A stretch of 64,000 nt of DNA. Origin: Methylobacterium sp. 77 (GTDB taxonomy: Bacteria; Pseudomonadota; Alphaproteobacteria; Rhizobiales; Beijerinckiaceae). The notes beneath the pieces were generated by a model. That model had not been told where the DNA came from and ran no database searches. It saw nothing but the letters and a program-made list of their open reading frames with translations. Within the stretch, counting starts at the first letter, position 1. The number at the start of each line of letters is the position of its first letter. This document shows positions 15,688 through 24,793 of the stretch, one piece after another. Both the position numbers and the translations under genes were made by a program. The stretch is taken from contig NZ_KB910516.1 of assembly GCF_000372825.1 (NCBI RefSeq), forward strand, positions 1,644,011-1,708,010, given 5' to 3'.

Positions 15688-16890
15688 TCAGCATTTCGAA
15701 GGCGTGTACGGACCGGTCCAGCATGGGATCGTGCGCTGGAGCAGCAATTCCGGAATCGCCGCGCCGCCGGCCTTCCGGCCGCCGACGTCGAAGGCCACGA
15801 TACTGGTCTCTGTCGCCGTTGCCCGGCAGTCCCGCCGGTAGCGGACTGGGCTCGTCCACTCGCTTTCGGAAAATCCGGCCGCGAGGTCGGTGTATCCGAG
15901 CAGGAAGCGTCCTCGCGGCTGCGCGTCATGTAGGGACTTGAGCAGATGCAGGATGAGAGCCCATCCCGCCCCCGCGCAATCCTCACGCGAACCGCCGTCG
16001 AGGTAGTAAACGTTCCGGCCGAACGCGACGGTGCCGGCCGTCGCCAGCGGTGCCCGATCGCCGTAGGCGATCGTCGTCGAGACGTGCCTGTGCAGCATCA
16101 GACACCTCAGGACGTAGCCGGCGGCTGCCCAACTCTGGCTGAAGGCGATCGACTTCCGGTTGTACATGGTCCCGCGCAGGCCCAGCGCGACTGGCAAGGA
16201 GAGGACCGCTTCGGCCCCCGATCTGGCGGGCATCTCCGTCACGCTCGACTTCCGGGCGTTGCGCAGGACGTTCTTGCTGATGGTCTTGAGGAAATCATCC
16301 CATTGTGGCCAGCGCGCGAAGTCGACCGCTTCGACCGCGAGCGGACGGGAGGCGACGAGCTCGACGCCTGTCATGGCTTCCAGCATGCGTTCCCGCGGCT
16401 CTTCTGTGCTCCAGAACGACCCGTAGACGTAGCGGCCCGGCCCGAGCGTATCGAGGACGGCCTTCATCGCCTTGGGCCAGAGCGGCGCGAAGGCGGGCAG
16501 GAGATGAAGCCCGTCCGAGAACGCCTTGATCCGAGGACCGATACCGACCGCACATTGCCCGATCTTGCACTCTCCGGCACCGCGCCGGACGGCGAAGACC
16601 TCGAAGCGCCTCAGGTGGAAGAGCGAATGCAGCTTCATCTGCCACATGCGCATGCCGCCTCCGGCACACCAGAACGAGGCGTCGCATGCTTGAGCGAACC
16701 GTTCCCAATCCTCGGTCGAGCCCATGAACGGAACGACCTTGATGGTGCCGTCGACGGAATGACCGGCGAGGTCCACGGAGGCACCGACGTCCTTCCGGGG
16801 CAGATTTAGCTGATGCAGGCGGAAGGAAGCTCCGAGTATCGGCGTGTGCAGGATCGGCTCGATCATCTGAGACCATTCGGCATCGATCAT
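15688..16890 (-). CDS. GNAT/FemAB-like acyltransferase
   Basis: 400 residues. The second half (about 225-355) carries a GNAT-type fold signature: basic LRNARKS helix, TTIAYGDRAPLATAGTVAFG strand pair, YYLDGGSRED loop and helix ALILHLLKSL. The layout resembles BioF2-like or FemAB-related transferases that move an acyl or aminoacyl group to an amine. I chose ATG 16890 (GAGAGGGGC upstream) over the longer frame to 16953. In exosortase-associated polysaccharide clusters a FemAB-like gene accompanies AsnB, ligase and carrier-protein genes, the same company as here. Specific donor and acceptor unknown. Confidence 0.65.
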   Translation of the reverse strand: MIDAEWSQMIEPILHTPILGASFRLHQLNLPRKDVGASVDLAGHSVDGTIKVVPFMGSTEDWERFAQACDASFWCAGGGMRMWQMKLHSLFHLRRFEVFAVRRGAGECKIGQCAVGIGPRIKAFSDGLHLLPAFAPLWPKAMKAVLDTLGPGRYVYGSFWSTEEPRERMLEAMTGVELVASRPLAVEAVDFARWPQWDDFLKTISKNVLRNARKSSVTEMPARSGAEAVLSLPVALGLRGTMYNRKSIAFSQSWAAAGYVLRCLMLHRHVSTTIAYGDRAPLATAGTVAFGRNVYYLDGGSREDCAGAGWALILHLLKSLHDAQPRGRFLLGYTDLAAGFSESEWTSPVRYRRDCRATATETSIVAFDVGGRKAGGAAIPELLLQRTIPCWTGPYTPSKC

Positions 16891-17302
16891 GATGGCCTGC
16901 CCCTCTCGCCACACTTGGACTTGCACGCGAGATCGCGTGGCGGGTTCACCCATTCCTCGGCATGGGAAAGAGGAGCGCGTCTTTGGTCCGGCCGTCCATG
17001 TCTTGGGCTGAAGGCCGGTGGAGCGAAATCATCCCGATCGGTGGGTTCGCTCGTTCCTGAGGGGCTCTCGTCGGTCACGTCGGCCCGTGATCCAAGACCG
17101 TCTTTCCACCGCGCCGCCCGGACGAAACCGCGACGCGGGCTTGGCTGAAGGTGCATCACGATCCGAGCCGGGGATCGGCGGCACCGGTCAGGTGATGTGC
17201 TCCCATCTCCAGATCCTGCTCGGACCATGTCTTCGGGGCAGCGGTAGGGCGGGCGCCAGCCGGCGAGGGACGAAGGAGGGCATGGCGCTCCGCGAAGGAA
17301 GC
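16891..17302. other. Gap inside the biosynthetic cluster
   Basis: 412 nt between the thioesterase and GNAT-like genes. It has open frames on both strands but they are Arg/Pro-rich and lack start signals, so none is called. An internal promoter is possible. Nothing else identified. Confidence 0.45.
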
Positions 17303-18421
17303 CTACAAGGGGGATGGTAAGGAGGCGTGCCGCTGGTCGCCACGCTCCGGGGTGGCCGAGGAGAGGACGATCGTGCCTGTGCCGCTCGATGCTGTTCGAC
17401 ATGGGATCTCGCTCGAAATCTCGATGCGTTGATGGTGGGATGTCCGAGGGAAGTGGAATGCGTCCGAGAGCGCGTGCGCCAGTTCCGGCGCATGATCCGC
17501 GATGCAGGTGTAGTGGTTGCCAGGGACCGGGACGTAGGTGACGTCGGGGCACAGTTTGGCCCAGGATCGGCCGTCATAGGCGGCGTCGTAATTCTCTCCG
17601 CGCCGCCCTGCTGCATCGACCCCGGTCCCGAGCACGACGATCCGCACCGGGAGGGAGGGCGGAATGTACGAGTACAGCGCGCGCTCGTAGGCGCTGGTGA
17701 GGGACAGGTGCTTCTCGCTGATCGCCAACTCTTGCGCGCGCGCGGCCGCGGGGACGGCGGCATCCGCGACCAGCCGCATCTTGCGTGCGGTCCTGAGTCT
17801 TCTCTTCCGGTCGAGGACCACCCGCATCTCGTGCAGCGAGAAGCCCATGACCCGTCGCAGGGCGGTCAAGCGCGTCATGGCTGTGCCGACCCGATACTGG
17901 CGCATGGGAGAGGAGCCGGGGCTGGATGGCCCGAGCGCCCTGTCGGTGATCGCGAAGAGGCGCCGAAAGGCACGTCCGGCATTCAGCGATGGGGGGGCGA
18001 CGAGGGCCACCAACTCGACATCCCGCCCGCTCTGAATCAGCAGGCGCGCCGCCTCATAGGCAACCATGGCGCCGTTGCAGAATCCGCCGAGGCGGTAAGG
18101 TCCGTCCGGTTGCGCGACGAGGAGGTGTTGCACACGGTCCGTTGCCATCTCGTGGACGGTGGCGGGGACGGGCTCGAGATGCGGGGCGATGCCGATGACC
18201 GGGAAGCCGAGCTCTGCCGCCAATCTCGCCATGTAGAGACCGCCATTATCCCAATCACCATGGAAGAAATGCAGCGGCGCGGCGTCGGGAGCGAACGAAC
18301 TGCCCGGCGCACCGATGTAGCGTGTCACCACCGTACCTTCCGCGGCACAGGCATAGCGCCAGAACCGCAGCTTCTCGAGGCGTCGATGTCTCGCCAGTTC
18401 CTTCTGAACGTCATCCGTCAT
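17303..18421 (-). CDS. Alpha/beta-hydrolase thioesterase with Cys in place of the catalytic Ser
   Basis: 372 residues, thioesterase domain of the polyketide/peptide type. The nucleophile elbow reads GGFCNG (normally GxSxG), so the nucleophile would be Cys. The His appears in PVPGNHYTC near the C-terminal third. Type II and terminal thioesterases release or edit acyl groups on carrier proteins; a Cys nucleophile is known in some that make strained or amide products. A 45-residue low-complexity tail follows the fold. It is placed after the NadE-like gene by about 95 nt and shares its direction. Function in the cluster is inferred: off-loading from the carrier protein at 21101. Confidence 0.8.
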   Translation of the reverse strand: MTDDVQKELARHRRLEKLRFWRYACAAEGTVVTRYIGAPGSSFAPDAAPLHFFHGDWDNGGLYMARLAAELGFPVIGIAPHLEPVPATVHEMATDRVQHLLVAQPDGPYRLGGFCNGAMVAYEAARLLIQSGRDVELVALVAPPSLNAGRAFRRLFAITDRALGPSSPGSSPMRQYRVGTAMTRLTALRRVMGFSLHEMRVVLDRKRRLRTARKMRLVADAAVPAAARAQELAISEKHLSLTSAYERALYSYIPPSLPVRIVVLGTGVDAAGRRGENYDAAYDGRSWAKLCPDVTYVPVPGNHYTCIADHAPELAHALSDAFHFPRTSHHQRIEISSEIPCRTASSGTGTIVLSSATPERGDQRHASLPSPL

Positions 18422-18517
18422 GCCGTTCGTCCCATTCGCCTTGAGCGCGATGCCGATCCGCGCGTCGCGAGGATCGTCTTGGTGGCGGGAGCCTGCCGTC
18501 TCGTGATCCCGCTTTGG

Positions 18518-19534
18518 TCAGGCGCCGCACAGCAGCGGCGGCAAGTGAAGGGCGGCGGTCGCCGTCCGCTTCGCCTCGATGTCGCGCCAGATGCGCATGA
18601 CCTGATCCTCTCGAAGATCTGTGCAGGCGGCCACCGCATGAGGTGGTGCGTGGAGCGAGAGCCCCGCGAGGCAAAGATCCATCGCTTGCCAGGGCAACGC
18701 GAAGTAGAATTCCTCCTGGGTCTGCGGCAGCGACCAGGTGTCCGTCGTGGGCGGCCGGCTTCGGATGCCGATGGGCACGCCGACATGCTCCGCGAGCTGA
18801 TAGACCTGCGCCTTGTAGAGATGCGCGATCGGTTTGACGTCGGCCGCCCCGTCGCCGTTCTTCACGAAGAAACCCTGGTCGTATTCGAGCTTGTTGGGCG
18901 TGCCGAGCACTGCATAGTTCAATCGATCGGCATGGTAATATTCCATCTGCTTGCGAGTGCGCTGCTTCATGTTGGTCGCGGCCACGATCGCTTGGTAGGT
19001 GGCCGCCCGCAGTCGGATCTTGCGCATCTGTCCGGTGGGCGATTGCACCACGAGCGACGAGATGCCGTATTCGGCGCCCGCCAGGGGATTGGCGATCACG
19101 ACCTTGGATCTCCAGTCCTCGGCATAGGCCGGTTCGACCGTTCGAATGGCGTCATCGCGCCGGGCGTAGCAGCCCATCGCCTGAAGCGTGTCGCCGATAT
19201 CCTCGATCGTCGACCGGATCCCGAAAGCATCCGCCACCTCCCGGCCGAGGGTTAGGCTCTCCGGATCGGAATCGTGCTCCGGCATCAGCAGGCCGAGGAC
19301 ATGCTCGGCGCCGACGGCCTGGACCGCGAGGGCGGCGCAGAGACTGGAATCGACTCCGCCGGAGAGGCCAAGGACGATGCCGCGCTTGCGCAACGTCCCC
19401 TGGACCTGTCGACGAAGGCTTTCGACGATGCGGTCGGTCTCCGCGCCCGGATCAAGCCTCAGGCTCGCGGCGGAGAAGTCGGGCTCGACAGTTAAGGCTG
19501 TGAGACCGGAGAGGGAGGCGAGACCCGTTTTCAT
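18518..19534 (-). CDS. NadE-like ammonia-dependent amidating enzyme
   Basis: 338 residues with the ATP-pyrophosphatase P-loop GLSGGVDSSLCAAL and the NAD synthetase-like NYAVLGTPNKLEYDQGFF and KNGDGAADVKPIAHLYK motifs. There is no glutaminase domain, so ammonia must come free or from a partner. Housekeeping NadE converts deamido-NAD to NAD. Here it lies in a cluster with an AsnB and an adenylating ligase, and its start overlaps the ligase stop by 4 nt, so a specialised amidation is plausible. Whether the chromosome has another nadE cannot be seen from this window. Either a true NAD synthetase or a repurposed one. Confidence 0.8.
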   Translation of the reverse strand: MKTGLASLSGLTALTVEPDFSAASLRLDPGAETDRIVESLRRQVQGTLRKRGIVLGLSGGVDSSLCAALAVQAVGAEHVLGLLMPEHDSDPESLTLGREVADAFGIRSTIEDIGDTLQAMGCYARRDDAIRTVEPAYAEDWRSKVVIANPLAGAEYGISSLVVQSPTGQMRKIRLRAATYQAIVAATNMKQRTRKQMEYYHADRLNYAVLGTPNKLEYDQGFFVKNGDGAADVKPIAHLYKAQVYQLAEHVGVPIGIRSRPPTTDTWSLPQTQEEFYFALPWQAMDLCLAGLSLHAPPHAVAACTDLREDQVMRIWRDIEAKRTATAALHLPPLLCGA

Positions 19535-21090
19535 GCTCCCATCTCCATGCTGTCGTCGGCTTTGATGCCCTCGGCGGCGAGCCTGCGACTCACCTTGCCG
19601 GTATCGGTCATGGGAAGTTCGGACCTGAACTCCACAGATTGCGGCACCATGAAATCCTCGAGATGCCGCTGGCAGTGGCGCAGCACGTCGAGAGTGGTGA
19701 TCGCCGGATCGGAGGCGACGACCAGCGCGCGGATCGATTGGCCAAGGACGGGATCGGGCAGCCCGATCACGACCACCTCGTCGATACCGGACATCGCATG
19801 AATCACAGCCTCGACTTCCTTCGGAGCAACCTTTTCGCCCCGCGTCTTGATGATGTCGTCCTTGCGCCCGATGAAGTATAGGAAGCCATCGGCGTCCGCG
19901 TAAAACAGGTCTCCCGTGTAGAGAACCTTCTCCCAGCTGTTCCATCCGGGTCTCAGGGCAACGCGCGTGGCTTCCTCGTTCTGCCAATAGCCCTGCATGA
20001 CGTGAGGCCCGCGGATGACGAGTTCGCCGACGACGTGCGGAGGGACCGGCCGGCCGGCTGCATCGACGACGACGGCTTCGGTGCCGGGGATGGCGATCCC
20101 GACCGACCCGGCATGGGTTTCGATCCGCTCCGGCGGGAGCCATGTGCAGCGCTTGCACTCTGTCAGCCCATACATCGAGTAGAGCGCGGCATGCGGGAAG
20201 AGTTGGCGCAGCCGTTCGATATGGGCGACCGGCAGGGCGGCCGCAGTGTTGGTGAGGTAGCGCAGGTCCGGCAGCGAGTCCGGCTGGAAGGAGCGCAGTT
20301 TCAGGATCATCGCCACCATCGTCGGAACCAGGGGCAGACCCGTGACGCGCTCGGTGCGCATCAGCCCGAAGATGGCATGCGGATAGGCAAAGGACGTCGC
20401 GAGGACGATTCGGGCGCCGACCTTCACTGCCATGAGGACCTGATACAGTCCGTAATCGAAAGCGATGGGCAGCACGTTGAGGATCACGTCCTCTTCGACG
20501 TTGCGCAGGTAAGTAGTGATCGAACTTGCCGCCGCATCGACGTTGCGATGGGTCATCATCACGCCTTTCGGCCGGCCGGTAGAGCCCGACGTGTAGACGA
20601 GCATCGCGAGATCCGAGTCGATCCCGCCATGCGGCAACTGCAGTGGGGGCGCGGCCTCGAGGCAGCCCGCGAAGGAGACGGCATTCGGAACGGTTTCCGT
20701 CGCGCCGTTCGCGACGACGAGGATGACGCTCGGGGCCAATGCGAGGACGGACCTCGCGGCGACGGCGAGCGGAGCCTCAATGAGCACTGCGCGGGCCTCA
20801 CAATTACGCAAGATATAGTCGAGCTTCTCTGGTTTCACTGACGGATTGACCATGCTGAAGACGGCGCCGGTCTTCAGCACGGCGAAGATGGCGACGACCG
20901 CCTCCCAGATGTTCCCCATCTGGATGACCACGCGGTCGCCCCGCTCGATGCCGCGGGCCTGGAGTACTCCCGCGAGGCGATCCGACAGCAGGTCGAGCTC
21001 GGAATAGGTGAGACGGCGTTCCGACGTGACTAGAGCAACCTTCGATCCGAGGCGGCGGGCGCTCTCGCGGAGATAATTCTCGATGCGCAT
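19531..21090 (-). CDS. Class I adenylate-forming ligase (acyl/aminoacyl-AMP synthetase)
   Basis: 519 residues. ANL signatures: P-loop YTSGSTGRPKGVMMTH (A3), SMYGLTECKR (A5), TGDLFYADADGFLYFIGRKDD (A7-A8, hinge) and the C-terminal catalytic Lys in MTDTGKVSRR (A10). It activates a carboxylic acid with ATP and most likely loads it onto the carrier protein whose gene ends 10 nt upstream. Length and lack of extra domains make it a stand-alone adenylation enzyme rather than an NRPS module. Related ligases are found in exosortase-associated and rhizobial polysaccharide or lipid clusters. Substrate cannot be predicted reliably by eye. Confidence 0.88.
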   Translation of the reverse strand: MRIENYLRESARRLGSKVALVTSERRLTYSELDLLSDRLAGVLQARGIERGDRVVIQMGNIWEAVVAIFAVLKTGAVFSMVNPSVKPEKLDYILRNCEARAVLIEAPLAVAARSVLALAPSVILVVANGATETVPNAVSFAGCLEAAPPLQLPHGGIDSDLAMLVYTSGSTGRPKGVMMTHRNVDAAASSITTYLRNVEEDVILNVLPIAFDYGLYQVLMAVKVGARIVLATSFAYPHAIFGLMRTERVTGLPLVPTMVAMILKLRSFQPDSLPDLRYLTNTAAALPVAHIERLRQLFPHAALYSMYGLTECKRCTWLPPERIETHAGSVGIAIPGTEAVVVDAAGRPVPPHVVGELVIRGPHVMQGYWQNEEATRVALRPGWNSWEKVLYTGDLFYADADGFLYFIGRKDDIIKTRGEKVAPKEVEAVIHAMSGIDEVVVIGLPDPVLGQSIRALVVASDPAITTLDVLRHCQRHLEDFMVPQSVEFRSELPMTDTGKVSRRLAAEGIKADDSMEMGA

Positions 21091-21100
21091 CCCGGCCTCC

Positions 21101-21382
21101 TCAGGCTGCCTGGGAGGACGGGGACACCACGGCGAAACGCTTTCGTGCGACGAAGGCGTCTACCTTGGCGATGGAATCGAAATTGGCCGGCAGAATTTCG
21201 TCATCGGCAACGACGATCCCGAACGTATCTTCTACGAAAGCTACGAGTTCGAGGATGCCGGTGGAGTCGATCACGCCATGCTCGATGAACGATCCGTCGT
21301 AGGTCAAAGGAGAGGTCACATCGCCGAAGAGAAACGTTTCGACGACGAATGAATGAACCTGGTCTGAAATGCTGGATGACAT
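21101..21382 (-). CDS. Acyl carrier protein-like phosphopantetheine protein
   Basis: 93 residues, one four-helix carrier domain. The attachment serine is in GVIDSTGILELV, the DSxxxxELV pattern of ACP/PCPs. It would carry the acid activated by the ligase. Two start codons are possible; ATG at 21382 has GGGGAG 7 nt upstream, while ATG at 21388 is too close to it. It lies between asnB and the ligase on the same strand with short gaps. No phosphopantetheinyl transferase is seen in the window, so it must use one encoded elsewhere. Confidence 0.85.
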   Translation of the reverse strand: MSSSISDQVHSFVVETFLFGDVTSPLTYDGSFIEHGVIDSTGILELVAFVEDTFGIVVADDEILPANFDSIAKVDAFVARKRFAVVSPSSQAA

Positions 21383-21457
21383 CTTCATTCTCCCCGAATA
21401 AAACTTGATATGATCTGACTTCGCCGACTTTCGACGTGTCCCTGGTCCGATTCTTTC

Positions 21458-23419
21458 TCAGATCGCGGCGGCGAGCGCGGTGGCTTCGCCCTCATGCGTC
21501 CGCGCCTCGGCGAAGCTGCGATGCCAGAGTTGCGTCGACAGGATCCCCACGAAGGCCGCGTTGTCCCGGAACCCACGGCTGCCGAGGGTGCGGCATTTCT
21601 CGGCGAGCCGCGTCACGGAGGCCGGATTGAAAAGACCGGTCCTGCGAACCGCCTCGGACGAAAGCATCGCGGCGACGTAGTCGGGCGCGTCCGGTCCCGC
21701 GAAGGAGCTGCTGTCGGGCGCTCGGTAGGGCTGCTTTGGTCGATCGATGATCGCAGCCGGGACGATGTCCCGCGCGGCCCGCTTCAGGATATGCTTCTCC
21801 GCGAGGCCCCGTAACTTCAGGCCCGGTGGAAGTGCGGCGGCGAACTCGATCAGGCGATGATCGAGGAACGGGAAGCGGCCTTCGACGCCATGAGCCATCG
21901 CCATTCGGTCGCCCTGGCTCGAGAGGATGTAGCCGGGCAAGAGGTATCGGGTTTCCAGGTATTGCGCCTGATGCAGCGGGTGCCAGCGCCGCATCTCGGC
22001 AGGCAGCGCGGCCGCGAGTTCCTCGGTTGCATCGTAGTCGCCCAAGGTAGCCTTGAGATCACCCGAGAAGAATATCTTCGTGGCCGCCGTGCCCCGGAAG
22101 CGCGGGCGATGCGAATAGAGCGGGTCGTCGAGGGCATCCTCGCCGGCCCCGAAGAACGCACCCAGCGATTCCGGCGTCTGCTGCTGAAGACCGGACATAT
22201 AGGGATAGAGCCGGCGCAGCAGGTGAGGCCGCATCCGTGAGGTCGGCTGGCGCGCACAGAAGCGCCGAACCCTGGCCTCCTTGAAAATGTCGTAGCCGGC
22301 AAAGACTTCGTCGGCCCCTTCTCCCGTGAGGACGACCTTCATGCCGTTCTCGCTGACGAGCCTCGAGAGCAGGAAGAGCGGCGCCGGGGCCGTCCGCAGG
22401 ATTGGGCGCTCAGTGTGGCGGATGACGTCGGGGAAGGACTGCGCGATCTCGCGGGCACCGCAGGCGACGGCAGCATGGCGCGTGCCGAGGTGGTCCGCCA
22501 TGATCCGCTGGTAGGCGCTCTCGTCGTGCTCCGCCGAGTCGAACGTCACCGAGAAAGTGCGCAGGTTTTCCGGAGCCTGGCGCGCCGCGAGCGCAGCGAC
22601 GAGGGAAGAATCGAGCCCGCCCGACAGATAGGCCCCGACCGGCACGTCTGAGCGCATCCGGATGGCGGTGGCGTGTTCGAGGAGGGCGAGGGCCTCTTCG
22701 CACAGGTCTTCGTCGGAGCGGGTCGTTTGCGGCGCGTCCCGGTCCGGGAAGGTGAGCTGCCAGTACGGCCGTATGGTCTCCTGCCCGTCCTCAATCAGCA
22801 TCATGTGGGCAGGCGGCAATTCGGCGATGTCCTTGAACATCGTCCGTGGCGGGATCGGCGCCCACAACGTGAAGGTTTGATCGAGGGCGATCGGGTCGAT
22901 CTCCGTGGCGATGCCGGGGAATCTCAGCAGCGCCTTGATCTCCGAGGCGAAGACAATGATTTCGCCCCGTCGCGCATGGAATAGCGGACGGACGCCGGCG
23001 CGGTCACGGGCCAGCATCATCCGCCGGCGCCTGCCGTCCCAGATCGCGAAGGCGAAGTCGCCGTTCAGCGCTTCGACGCAGTCGGGGCCGTATTCCTCGT
23101 AGAGGTGCAGCAAGACCTCTGTATCCGATTCCGTCCGGAAGCGGCGGCCCCGCTGGCGCAATCGGTCGCGCAACTCGACGAAGTTGAAGATCTCGCCGTT
23201 GAAGCTGACGCAGATGGCTCCGTCCTCACTCGCCATCGGCTGGATTCCGCCGTCGATGTCGACGATGGCCAAGCGGGTATGGCCGAGCCCGGCCCCTTCG
23301 AACGTCGTAGCTCCCCGGTCATCAGGCCCCCTGTGAGCCAGCGACAGCACCATGTTCTGCAAGACGGAGCTGCTCTCGTCCGAAGAAACGCTTCCGACGT
23401 ATCCGACCAATCCGCACAC
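21458..23419 (-). CDS. AsnB-type glutamine-dependent amidotransferase
   Basis: 653 residues. With the GTG at 23419 as start (GGAGG upstream) the protein begins M-C-G-L-V-G-Y-V, placing the N-terminal nucleophile Cys2 of class II glutaminases; starting further upstream would bury it. Glutaminase motifs LAHRGPDD and SFNGEIFNF are present; the synthetase half has SGGLDSSLVAAL and TGEGADEVFAGYD. It adenylates a carboxylate and amidates it with glutamine-derived ammonia. Relatives in biosynthetic clusters amidate sugars or peptides rather than Asp. It is the first gene of the cluster and is likely expressed from the promoter in 23420-23758. Confidence 0.92.
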   Translation of the reverse strand: MCGLVGYVGSVSSDESSSVLQNMVLSLAHRGPDDRGATTFEGAGLGHTRLAIVDIDGGIQPMASEDGAICVSFNGEIFNFVELRDRLRQRGRRFRTESDTEVLLHLYEEYGPDCVEALNGDFAFAIWDGRRRRMMLARDRAGVRPLFHARRGEIIVFASEIKALLRFPGIATEIDPIALDQTFTLWAPIPPRTMFKDIAELPPAHMMLIEDGQETIRPYWQLTFPDRDAPQTTRSDEDLCEEALALLEHATAIRMRSDVPVGAYLSGGLDSSLVAALAARQAPENLRTFSVTFDSAEHDESAYQRIMADHLGTRHAAVACGAREIAQSFPDVIRHTERPILRTAPAPLFLLSRLVSENGMKVVLTGEGADEVFAGYDIFKEARVRRFCARQPTSRMRPHLLRRLYPYMSGLQQQTPESLGAFFGAGEDALDDPLYSHRPRFRGTAATKIFFSGDLKATLGDYDATEELAAALPAEMRRWHPLHQAQYLETRYLLPGYILSSQGDRMAMAHGVEGRFPFLDHRLIEFAAALPPGLKLRGLAEKHILKRAARDIVPAAIIDRPKQPYRAPDSSSFAGPDAPDYVAAMLSSEAVRRTGLFNPASVTRLAEKCRTLGSRGFRDNAAFVGILSTQLWHRSFAEARTHEGEATALAAAI

Positions 23420-23758
23420 TGAGCATTCCTCCCCCAAGGAAAACCCAAGGACATGCCTCAGGAAGATCTGAGACGAACGATGAGTTGCTCCAGTCTGGAT
23501 GCGATCTCGGTAGGATCTTCTAAGAACCGCCCGCCGCAGCCGCGCTTCGACACTTGCAGAGTGACGGTGCGTTCGATCCGCGCGCAATTCGCTCTGAGGG
23601 ACTAGGCCATTGGGCTAGCGCGAATGGCGGGCCGACGGATGGGACTGTGTCGGCGTTTCGGTAAACCTCCCCCGAACGGATATGCTTTCGCGCCGCGTCA
23701 TGCTTGGAAACGAGAAAGGGGGGTTAAGGCGCAGCTTTCCGCGCCGGCTCCAGCCCGC
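23420..23758. other. Upstream region of the asnB cluster
   Basis: 339 nt between the AraC regulator's stop and the asnB start. It probably holds the promoter of the cluster. No clear boxes or palindromes stood out, and no gene is seen. Confidence 0.5.
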
Positions 23759-24793
23759 TCACGCACGCGATTCGCGGCGTACCGCCAGTGGCACCCTGCC
23801 GGTCCATCGCTTGAAAGCCACGATAAACGCGCTCGGATCGCGGTAGCCGAGCCGCCAGGCGATCTGCGAGACCGGCATCGTCGTGTCGCGGACATAGCGC
23901 AGAGCCAGATCCGCCCGAAGCTGATCGAGGATCGAGCGGAAGCTGACCCCCTCTCCTGCGAGCCGGCGGCCAAGGGTCCGCGCACTCATGCCGAGCGTCG
24001 TCGCCACCAGCGTGACGTTCCCCTGGCCTTGAGCGAGCAGCGGTGTGAGAAGCGAGGCGACACGAACCGCGATCGAGTTCGATTCGGACACCGACCGCGT
24101 CAGCAGTTCGTCGTGAAAGCGCGTCAGGAAGGCGTTGAGATAGGGGTCCGTCTGCATGAGAGGCAGGCCGGCTACCTGATCGTCGAAGACGATGCTGTCT
24201 CTTTCCGCCTGAAAGACCGGCGTCCTTCCGAAATAGTCACGCATTTCTGAGATGTCGCCCCGGTGCTCGTGCCGGAATTCGATTCGCGACGGGTTCAGCT
24301 CCAGCGTCGTCAGCTTGCGCGACATCCGCAGGACCGAGGTGATCCAGAACTCGATCTCCTGGGTGCAGAGGTCGCGGTCGATGCCCTCGGTATGGAACTC
24401 CAGCGCGAGCAGGGACGGCGGTCTCTCGACGCTGCAGGTCAGTCCTCGATTGACGGTCGGCAGGTAGTGAGCCTGCTTCGAGAGCGCATCGCCGAGATCG
24501 GCGCTGGAGGCGAGAAGATAGTGTAGCGGGCCGAAGGCCCGGCCATCGGTCTCCTTGGCCATGTGGAAGCCGAGAAGGCCGTCTTCGAGAACCCGCGAGG
24601 CGAGTTCGAGGAAACTCGCCTCCTGGATCGCACCGACCGGTTCGGGGTGATCCATGACCGAGGTGGGCAAGCCGACCTCGCGAAGGAGTGCGTGCACTGG
24701 CAATCCGGCATGCGCGATCCGGCCCGATGCGAGCCGGACGAGGGTGGCGTCCGTCACGGGCAGAGCGGCATTGATGGCGTCAGCGTAGGGCAT
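23759..24793 (-). CDS. AraC family transcriptional regulator (arabinose-binding-type N-terminus)
   Basis: 344 residues. The C-terminal AraC DNA-binding region has the two helix-turn-helix units: VTLVATTLGMSARTLGRRLA and MPVSQIAWRLGYRDPSAFIV with the trailing FKRWTGRVPLAVR. The N-terminal two thirds resemble the OruR/ArgR-type AraC-binding domain (Arabinose_bd). ATG at 24793 starts the family-like sequence. It sits upstream of, and on the same strand as, the asnB cluster, so it probably regulates that cluster; this is inferred from position only. Confidence 0.85.
   Translation of the reverse strand: MPYADAINAALPVTDATLVRLASGRIAHAGLPVHALLREVGLPTSVMDHPEPVGAIQEASFLELASRVLEDGLLGFHMAKETDGRAFGPLHYLLASSADLGDALSKQAHYLPTVNRGLTCSVERPPSLLALEFHTEGIDRDLCTQEIEFWITSVLRMSRKLTTLELNPSRIEFRHEHRGDISEMRDYFGRTPVFQAERDSIVFDDQVAGLPLMQTDPYLNAFLTRFHDELLTRSVSESNSIAVRVASLLTPLLAQGQGNVTLVATTLGMSARTLGRRLAGEGVSFRSILDQLRADLALRYVRDTTMPVSQIAWRLGYRDPSAFIVAFKRWTGRVPLAVRRESRA

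Noticed and set aside
16887..17552. Long minus-strand frame between thioesterase and GNAT-like gene
   Set aside because: Low-complexity Arg/Pro-rich product overlapping the thioesterase end in another frame; no start signal.
17327..19255. 642-residue plus-strand frame opposite thioesterase and NadE genes
   Set aside because: Antisense shadow; both minus-strand genes have intact catalytic motifs.
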